Below, one piece after another: positions 58,724-64,000 of a stretch of 64,000 bases of DNA. Position 1 is the first letter of the stretch. Each line of letters starts with the position of its first letter. This stretch comes from Streptomyces canus (GTDB lineage: Bacteria; Actinomycetota; Actinomycetes; Streptomycetales; Streptomycetaceae). A program made the position numbers and the translations under genes. Location of the stretch: assembly GCF_001514145.1 (NCBI RefSeq), contig NZ_KQ948668.1, positions 1-64,000 on the forward strand, read 5' to 3'. Under the pieces are notes generated by a model, which was not told the DNA's origin, made no database searches, and saw only the letters and a list, made by a program, of their open reading frames with translations.

Positions 58724-60799
58724 TCAACCACGCGCGGCGGCCACGGATTCCCGGGCTGCGGCGGCGACGTTCTCGGCGGTGAAGCCGTACTCGGCGAACA
58801 GGATCTTCGCGTCGGCGGAGGCACCGAAGTGCTCGAGGGAGACGATGCGTCCTGCGTCACCTACGAAGCGGTACCACGTGAGACCGATACCGGCCTCGAT
58901 CGCGACACGGGCTCGCACGGACGGCGGAAGGACGCCGTCCCGGTACTCCCGCGGCTGCTGCTCGAACCACTCCACGGACGGCATCGACACCACCCGGGTG
59001 CCGACCCCCTCCGCCTCCAGCTGCTCCCGCGCGGCGACGGCGAGCTGGACCTCGGATCCGGTGGCGATGAGGACGACGTCGGGCGTCTCCCCGGACGATT
59101 CGACGAGGACGTACCCGCCCTTGGCCGCGTCCGGGTTCGGCGCGTACGTCGGCACACCCTGGCGGGTGAGCGCGAGGCCGTGCGGGGCCGGGTCGGTGGC
59201 GTGCCGGCGGAGGATCTCGGCCCAGGCGGTCGCGGTCTCGTTGGCGTCGGCCGGGCGGACGATGTTCAGGCCCGGGATGGCGCGCAGCGACGCGAGGTGC
59301 TCGACCGGCTGGTGGGTGGGGCCGTCCTCACCGAGGCCGATGGAGTCGTGCGTCCAGACGTAGGTGACGGGCAGCTGCATCAGCGCGGACAGGCGTACGG
59401 CGTTGCGCATGTAGTCGGAGAACACCAGGAAGGTGCCGCCGTAGATCCGCGTGTTGCCGTGCAGCGCGATGCCGTTCATCTCCGCGGCCATGGAGTGCTC
59501 GCGGATGCCGAAGTGGACCGTACGGCCGTAGGGGTCGGCCTCCGGCAGCGGGTTGCCCTTCGGCAGGAAGGAGCTCGACTTGTCGATGGTCGTGTTGTTC
59601 GAGCCGGCGAGGTCGGCGGAACCGCCCCACAGCTCGGGCAGCACCGCGCCGAGGGCCTGGAGCACCTTGCCGGAGGCGGCGCGGGTGGCGACGGACGTGC
59701 CCTCCTCGAAGACCGGGATCGCGGACTCCCAGCCCTCGGGGAGCTGGCCGGCGACGATCCGGTCGAAGAGCTGGGCCCGCTCGGGCTGCTCACCGCGCCA
59801 TACGGAGATCTGCTTGTCCCAGGCGGCGTGCGCCTCGGCGCCCCGGTCGAGGGCCTTGCGGGAGTGGGCCAGCACCTCGTCGGCGACCTCGAAGGTCCGC
59901 TCGGGGTCGAAGCCGAGGACCCGCTTGGTGGCGGCGACCTCGTCGGCGCCGAGCGCGGAGCCGTGGGCGGCCTCGGTGTTCTGGGCGTTCGGGGCGGGCC
60001 AGGCGATGATCGTGCGCATCGCGATGATCGAGGGCCGCTCGGTCTCGGCCTGCGCGGACTTCAGTGCCGTGTACAGGGCGGGTACGTCGATGTCGCCGTC
60101 GGCGCCGGGCTCGATGCGCTGGGTGTGCCAGCCGTAGGCCTCGTACCGCTTGAGCACGTCCTCGGAGAACGCGGTCGCCGTGTCGCCCTCGATGGAGATG
60201 TGGTTGTCGTCGTAGACGAAGACCAGGTTGCCGAGCTTCTGGTGGCCCGCGAGCGAGGAGGCCTCGGCGGAGATGCCCTCCTCCAGGTCGCCGTCGGAGA
60301 CGATCGCCCAGATGGTGTGGTCGAAGGGCGACTCGCCCTCGGGGGCCTCGGGGTCGAAGAGGCCGCGCTCGTAGCGGGCGGCCATCGCCATGCCGACGGC
60401 GTTGGCGACACCCTGCCCGAGCGGCCCGGTGGTCGTCTCCACTCCTGCCGTGTGCCCGTACTCGGGGTGACCGGGCGTCTTGGAGCCGTGGGTCCGGAAG
60501 GCCTTCAGGTCGTCCAGCTCCAGCTCGTATCCGGAGAGGTAGAGCTGGGTGTAGAGCGTCAGCGACGTGTGGCCGGGGGAGAGGACGAAGCGGTCGCGCC
60601 CGGTCCACTCGGGATCGGCCGGGTCATGACGCATCACCTTCTGAAAGATCGTGTACGCCGCGGGGGCCAGGGCCATCGCGGTGCCCGGGTGGCCGTTCCC
60701 GACCTGCTGCACGGCATCCGCCGCCAGCAGGCGGGCGGTGTCGACGGCACGCCGGTCGAGTTCGGTCCATTCGAAGCTGTCCGGTGTCTGCGTGCTCAT
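58724..60799 (-). CDS. tkt: Transketolase
   Basis: A 691-aa thiamine-diphosphate enzyme of the non-oxidative pentose-phosphate branch. Visible motifs are GNGHPGTAMALAP, SDGDLEEGISAEASSLAG with the following DDNHISIEGDT (ThDP/Mg site), and the transketolase motif EDGPTHQPVEHLASLRAIPG. ATG at 60799 follows GAGGA; a TTG two codons upstream is an alternative. It is the first gene of the seven-gene operon. A perfect 17-bp palindrome lies 53 bp upstream and probably controls the whole set. Confidence 0.97.
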   Translation of the reverse strand: MSTQTPDSFEWTELDRRAVDTARLLAADAVQQVGNGHPGTAMALAPAAYTIFQKVMRHDPADPEWTGRDRFVLSPGHTSLTLYTQLYLSGYELELDDLKAFRTHGSKTPGHPEYGHTAGVETTTGPLGQGVANAVGMAMAARYERGLFDPEAPEGESPFDHTIWAIVSDGDLEEGISAEASSLAGHQKLGNLVFVYDDNHISIEGDTATAFSEDVLKRYEAYGWHTQRIEPGADGDIDVPALYTALKSAQAETERPSIIAMRTIIAWPAPNAQNTEAAHGSALGADEVAATKRVLGFDPERTFEVADEVLAHSRKALDRGAEAHAAWDKQISVWRGEQPERAQLFDRIVAGQLPEGWESAIPVFEEGTSVATRAASGKVLQALGAVLPELWGGSADLAGSNNTTIDKSSSFLPKGNPLPEADPYGRTVHFGIREHSMAAEMNGIALHGNTRIYGGTFLVFSDYMRNAVRLSALMQLPVTYVWTHDSIGLGEDGPTHQPVEHLASLRAIPGLNIVRPADANETATAWAEILRRHATDPAPHGLALTRQGVPTYAPNPDAAKGGYVLVESSGETPDVVLIATGSEVQLAVAAREQLEAEGVGTRVVSMPSVEWFEQQPREYRDGVLPPSVRARVAIEAGIGLTWYRFVGDAGRIVSLEHFGASADAKILFAEYGFTAENVAAAARESVAAARG

Positions 60800-60851
60800 C
60801 TTCAAGAAGTCCTCGATCGGAGCGAAGTAGCTGGTCTGACGCGTTCAAACT

Positions 60852-60868
60852 TAAAAGTCTGACTTTTA
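60852..60868. promoter_or_regulatory. Perfect 17-bp palindrome upstream of the pentose-phosphate operon
   Basis: TAAAAGTC-T-GACTTTTA is perfectly symmetric around one base and is striking in DNA of this GC content. It lies 53 bp before the tkt ATG and 78 bp before the AraC start on the other strand, so one regulator could control both. It does not match a motif I can name. Confidence 0.7.
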
Positions 60869-60945
60869 CGGGGGAAGGTCGCCGTGTGTCAGCCTGTGGT
60901 GAAAGTGGGACACGGAACGCTCCAGGCAGGCGGCGCGACAAGGAC

Positions 60946-61860
60946 ATGGCGGACAGAACAACCCAAGGTTCCATCCTTGGCGGAGACGGTGACGGCGGAG
61001 TGGACGGGATCAGAACGTTCCCCTTCCCCATAGAGCTGAGCGTGGGCGGCGTCGGCATGCAGGTCGGCGCGATGGGCACCGGCCGCACCTGGCACGCGGA
61101 CGCCCCGCTGGAGCGGGTGCACCGCATCGACTTCCATGTCGTGATGCTCTTCAACGGCGGTCCCGTGCGCCACATGATCGACTTCGCAGAGTACGAGGCG
61201 ACGGGGGGCGACCTGCTGTGGATCCGGCCGGGCCAGGTCCACCGCTTCTCGCCGACGAGCGAGTACCGCGGAACCGTGCTGACCATGCAACCGGGCTTCC
61301 TGCCCCGGGCGACAGTGGAGGCAACGGGGCTCTACCGCTACGACCTGCCGCCGCTACTGCGGCCCTCCGGCGCCCAGTTGGCGGGCCTTGAGGCCGCACT
61401 GGAACAGCTGCAACGCGAGTACGAGGACACCTCGACCCTCCCGCTGAGCCTGCACACCTCGGTCCTGCGGCACTCGTTGACGGCGTTTCTGCTGCGCCTG
61501 GCCCACCTCGCGGCGAGTTCGGCCGAGGCGGGGCGGCGGACCGAGTCGACGTTCACCCTGTTCCGGGACGCGGTGGAGAAGGGCTTCGCCACGAACCACA
61601 GTGTCAGCGCGTACGCCGACGCGCTGGGCTACTCCCGCCGGACCCTGGTGCGTGCGGTGCGCGCCGCCACCGGGGAGACCCCCAAGGGGTTCATCGACAA
61701 GCGGGTCGTGCTGGAGGCGAAGCGGCTGCTCGCCCACACGGACATGCCGATCGGGCGGGTGGGGGCGGCGGTGGGGTTTCCCGACGCCGCGAACTTCTCC
61801 AAGTTCTTCCATCAGCACACCGACATGACGCCGGCGGCGTTCCGGACGGAACTTCTCTAG
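60946..61860 (+). CDS. AraC-family transcriptional regulator
   Basis: A 304-aa regulator with an N-terminal cupin-like ligand domain (residues about 40-150; DFHVVMLFNGGPVRHMIDFA, then LLWIRPGQVHRFSPTSEY) and a C-terminal double-HTH AraC domain (about 205-304; SVSAYADALGYSRRTLVRAV and GRVGAAVGFPDAANFSKFFH). ATG at 60946 is preceded by AGGA. It diverges from tkt with the 17-bp palindrome between, so it may sense a sugar and activate the pentose-phosphate operon or itself. The palindrome is atypical for AraC sites, which are usually direct repeats. Confidence 0.88.
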   Translation: MADRTTQGSILGGDGDGGVDGIRTFPFPIELSVGGVGMQVGAMGTGRTWHADAPLERVHRIDFHVVMLFNGGPVRHMIDFAEYEATGGDLLWIRPGQVHRFSPTSEYRGTVLTMQPGFLPRATVEATGLYRYDLPPLLRPSGAQLAGLEAALEQLQREYEDTSTLPLSLHTSVLRHSLTAFLLRLAHLAASSAEAGRRTESTFTLFRDAVEKGFATNHSVSAYADALGYSRRTLVRAVRAATGETPKGFIDKRVVLEAKRLLAHTDMPIGRVGAAVGFPDAANFSKFFHQHTDMTPAAFRTELL

Positions 61861-61871
61861 GAGTGCACCGA

Positions 61872-62258
61872 ATGGCCCGACTGCGAGACATCGTCTTCGA
61901 CTGCGCCCATCCCGCCGCCACTGCGCGGTTCTGGGCGGCGGCGATGGACGGGTATGCCGTCGCCCCGTACGACGAGGAGGAGTTGGCCCGGCTGAGGTCC
62001 CTAGGGATCACGGACGTCGAAGACGACCCGACCGTGCTCGTCGAGTCCTCGCGGGGCGGGCCCCGGCTGTGGTTCCAGCTGGTGCCGGAGGGCAAGAGCG
62101 TCAAGAACCGGGTCCACCTGGACCTTTCCGCCGCGGACAGGGAAGCGGAGGCCGAGCGGCTCGTCGGGCTCGGTGCGACGGTCCGGGACCGGTACGCGGA
62201 CCACCTGATGCTGGTCGATCCCGAGGGGAACGAGTTCTGTCTCATCGGCGAGGCCTGA
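61872..62258 (+). CDS. VOC-family protein (glyoxalase-like)
   Basis: A 128-aa single-domain VOC protein: IVFDCAHPAATARFWAAAMD at the start, LWFQLVPEGKSVKNRVHLDL in the middle and DHLMLVDPEGNEFCLI at the end. This is the Glyoxalase_6-like subtype common in actinobacteria, with no assigned reaction. ATG at 61872 is chosen over a GTG at 61863 because TAGGAG, which includes the AraC stop codon, lies at ideal distance. It is probably co-transcribed with the AraC gene. Confidence 0.85.
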   Translation: MARLRDIVFDCAHPAATARFWAAAMDGYAVAPYDEEELARLRSLGITDVEDDPTVLVESSRGGPRLWFQLVPEGKSVKNRVHLDLSAADREAEAERLVGLGATVRDRYADHLMLVDPEGNEFCLIGEA

Positions 62259-62451
62259 CGACATCCCGGCGAACCGCGCCCGCCCGATGGTCACTTGACT
62301 CGCGCTTTGCTGTGCGTGACCTGTGCGTGGGGTGATCTTTGCCCGGCGGAACCCACGGTTCGCCCTGCCTTCACGCGGACCCGGCCGAAGGCTCCTAGGG
62401 TTGCGGCGCCGCTCCCCCCGAACGTCCGTCACCTCTGTCCGGAGGACAGTC

Positions 62452-62907
62452 ATGGCCGCCGTCAAGGCACCGCAGCGCAACCGACGTTCCCTCTCCGCAC
62501 TCGCCGGAGCCGTCGCCCTCACCGCCACCTCGATCGGCGTGTGGGCCGCAACGGCCTCCACCGCCGAGGCAGCCGCTCTCCCCACCCCCGACCACGTCGT
62601 GGTCGTGGTGATGGAGAACCACGCCTACTCGCAGGTCATCGGCAGCTCCAGCGCCCCCTACCTCAACAACACCCTCAAGGCGGGTGGCGCCGACCTCACC
62701 CAGTCCTACGGCCTCACCCACCCCAGCGAGCCGAACTACTACATGCTCTTCTCCGGCTCCAACCAGGGCCGCACCGACGACAGTTGTGTCAGCGTCGGTT
62801 CCATCAACAAGCCCAACCTCGCCCCCGAGCTGATCGCGGCGGGCAAGACCTGGACCAGCTGCTACCGGGATTCATTCGCAGTGCTCCGGGGTCCACCCCG
62901 GTGGTGA
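62452..62907 (+). pseudogene. Secreted phosphoesterase (acid phosphatase family), 3' part interrupted by a TnpB element
   Basis: The N-terminus has a Sec/Tat-like signal peptide (RRSLSALAGAVALTATSIG, ending AEAAA). It then shows the start of the phosphoesterase family (bacterial phospholipase C/acid phosphatase type): DHVVVVVMENHAYSQVIG, APYLNNTLKAGGADL and THPSEPNYYMLFSGSN. Normal proteins are 250 aa or longer. Here the reading frame leaves the family pattern after GKTWTS (near residue 138) and stops at residue 151, where the inserted element begins. GGAGG precedes ATG. The rest of the gene should lie beyond the element, outside the window. Confidence 0.8.
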
Positions 62908-64000
62908 AGCGAATCTTACGCCTGCGACGCGAAGCGTCGCGGTGTCGTTCCGGCGGAGCCGGACTGTGTGGCGGTGACGGTGAAGGTTCGCTCGCATGTT
63001 CGCGATGGCGGTGCTTGTTCGGCGTGCCTAGTGTGACGTCATGCAGCTCCGGTACTCGTTTCGCGTGTACCCGGATGCCGGTCAGCGGATCGCGTTGGCG
63101 AGGGCGTTCGGGTGTGCCCGTGTCGTGTTCAACGACGCGGTGCGGGCCCGTGAGGATGCCCGGAAGGCCGGCCGGCCCTTCCCGAAGGCGGGAGAGTTGT
63201 CCACCCGTCTGATCACCGAGGCGAAACGGACGGTGGAGCGGTCCTGGCTGGGTGAAGTGTCCGCGGTTGTGCTCCAGCAGTCCCTGCGGGACGCCGAGGC
63301 CGCCTACCGCAACTTTTTCGCGTCCCTCAAGGGCACCCGCAAGGGCCCGAAGCTGGGTGCGCCCCGGTTCAAGTCCCGCAAGGATGCCCGGCAGTCGATC
63401 CGGTTCACGGCCAACGCCCGCTGGAACATCACCGACAGCGGCCGGTTGAACCTGCCGAAGATCGGGGCGGTGAAGGTGAAGTGGTCCCGCGTGCTGCCCG
63501 CCACGCCCACCTCCGTCACCGTGGTCAAGGACAGCGCGGGCAGGTTTTTCGCCTCGTTCGTCATCGAGACCGACCCCGCCGCCGACGCCGCGCGGATGCC
63601 TGCCACCGACCAGAGCATCGGCATCGACCTCGGCCTCACCACCTTCGCCGTCCTGTCCACCGGCGAGAAGATCGACTCACCCCGGTTCCTGCGCCGCGCG
63701 GAGAAGAAACTCAAGCGCGCCCAGCGCGAGCTGTCCCGCAAAAAGAAGGGGTCGAAGAACCGCGAGAAGGCCCGTCTCAAGGTCGCCCGCGCCCATGCCA
63801 AGGTCACCGACGCCCGCAAAGAGTTCCACCATCAGCTCTCCACCCGGCTGATCTCCGAGAACCAAGGAATCGCAGTGGAGAGCCTGTCGGTGACAGGACT
63901 CGCGCGTACCCGGCTGGCCAAGTCCGTCCACGACGCGGGCTGGACGGCGTTCGTGAACATGCTGGAATACAAGGCGGAACGGTACGGGCGTACCCTGATC
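62869..64000 (+). mobile_element. IS605/IS607-type element carrying tnpB (partial, runs off the window)
   Basis: The element interrupts the phosphoesterase gene. The left end is placed near 62869 by the loss of phosphoesterase similarity. It is followed by two hairpins: CCGGGGT/ACCCCGG at 62886-62901, and GCGACGC-GAA-GCGTCGC at 62934-62950, the kind of subterminal structure used by single-stranded IS200/IS605 transposition. Only tnpB is visible; no tnpA lies upstream. The right end and any omega-RNA region are outside the window. The exact left boundary is uncertain by about 20 bp. Confidence 0.7.
63041..64000 (+). CDS. tnpB: TnpB, RNA-guided nuclease of an IS605/IS607-type element (partial, no stop in window)
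   Basis: 320 codons are present and open to the window edge. QLRYSFRVYPDAGQRIALAR with FGCARVVFNDAVRAR is the TnpB/OrfB N-terminus. The RuvC-I motif SIGIDLGLTTFAV contains Asp196, and Glu280 in IAVESLSVTGLA is the RuvC-II acid. The zinc-finger and last RuvC Asp lie beyond the window. The DNA-binding middle has APRFKSRKDARQSIRFT. Both visible catalytic acids are intact, so the protein may be active. TnpB proteins use an omega RNA encoded at the element's right end to cut target DNA and help the element persist. Confidence 0.92.
   Translation, partial: MQLRYSFRVYPDAGQRIALARAFGCARVVFNDAVRAREDARKAGRPFPKAGELSTRLITEAKRTVERSWLGEVSAVVLQQSLRDAEAAYRNFFASLKGTRKGPKLGAPRFKSRKDARQSIRFTANARWNITDSGRLNLPKIGAVKVKWSRVLPATPTSVTVVKDSAGRFFASFVIETDPAADAARMPATDQSIGIDLGLTTFAVLSTGEKIDSPRFLRRAEKKLKRAQRELSRKKKGSKNREKARLKVARAHAKVTDARKEFHHQLSTRLISENQGIAVESLSVTGLARTRLAKSVHDAGWTAFVNMLEYKAERYGRTLI

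Noticed and set aside
57559..58860. Longer transaldolase starting within tkt
   Set aside because: The extension overlaps the end of tkt and has a non-family Ser/Pro/Arg-rich sequence; the family N-terminus begins at the ATG at 58704.

Overview
The window looks like chromosomal DNA of a Streptomyces or a close relative. G+C is very high with strong third-position GC bias. GTG starts and ATGA/GTGA start-stop overlaps are common, and several gene sets match Streptomyces arrangements: OpcA with Zwf, a second pentose-phosphate operon beside a GTP cyclohydrolase II paralogue, and a PTPS homologue cluster. The assignment rests on reading the sequence and recalling families; no database search was possible.

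Region 1 (1-15.6 kb) is an oxalate and formate catabolism island. A minus-strand acyl-CoA ligase of the AAE3 (oxalyl-CoA synthetase) type diverges from oxalyl-CoA decarboxylase (oxc) and formyl-CoA transferase (frc). A four-subunit NAD-dependent formate dehydrogenase (fdsG-B-A-D) oxidises the released formate, and a beta-carbonic anhydrase lies at the edge. Two paralogous FCD-type GntR repressors, a LysR regulator, a short acyl-CoA-dehydrogenase-like protein and a single-domain PAS protein share the island. Five AT-rich dyads built from ATAC/GTAT or ATACAG/CTGTAT lie upstream of these genes and look like one regulon. Two different dyads (GATAG-N7-YTATC) sit in the ligase/oxc promoter region.

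Region 2 (15.7-24.6 kb) starts with tRNA-Leu(GAG) and a DUF429-like protein. It then holds a translationally coupled minus-strand pair: an unrecognised 513-aa protein followed by an 883-aa protein with two phospholipase-D HKD motifs. A serine hydrolase, a possible leader ORF and an EF-G paralogue follow.

Region 3 (24.6-33 kb) has a CooC/MinD-like ATPase with two small uncharacterised proteins. These diverge from a GNAT, peptide/nickel-type binding lipoprotein, fused permease and MFS exporter operon that has no ATPase. A Zur-like box and good promoters lie between them. A tandem duplication follows the MFS gene.

Region 4 (33-40.4 kb) looks like a biosynthetic cluster starting from GTP: CDP-alcohol phosphatidyltransferase, MDR dehydrogenase, PTPS homologue, glycosyltransferase, methyltransferase, a lysyl-PG-synthase-type membrane protein, a creatininase/ArfB-like amidohydrolase and a GTP cyclohydrolase II paralogue. 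The cyclohydrolase has Met120 where APy-forming enzymes have Tyr, so the formylated product FAPy is predicted.

Region 5 (40.4-52 kb) has an overlapping four-gene operon suited to lysine/saccharopine/pipecolate interconversion. It also has a shikimate/quinate module (MHS transporter, TetR, dehydrogenase) with two palindromes, plus assorted enzymes and a beta-helix-like membrane protein.

Region 6 (52-60.8 kb) is a compact minus-strand pentose-phosphate operon, tkt-tal-zwf-opcA-pgi-gnd plus a histidine phosphatase. A perfect 17-bp palindrome lies upstream, followed by a divergent AraC regulator. The window ends with a phosphoesterase gene interrupted by a TnpB-carrying element that runs off the edge. 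No CRISPR array, prophage, integrase or replication origin was seen.
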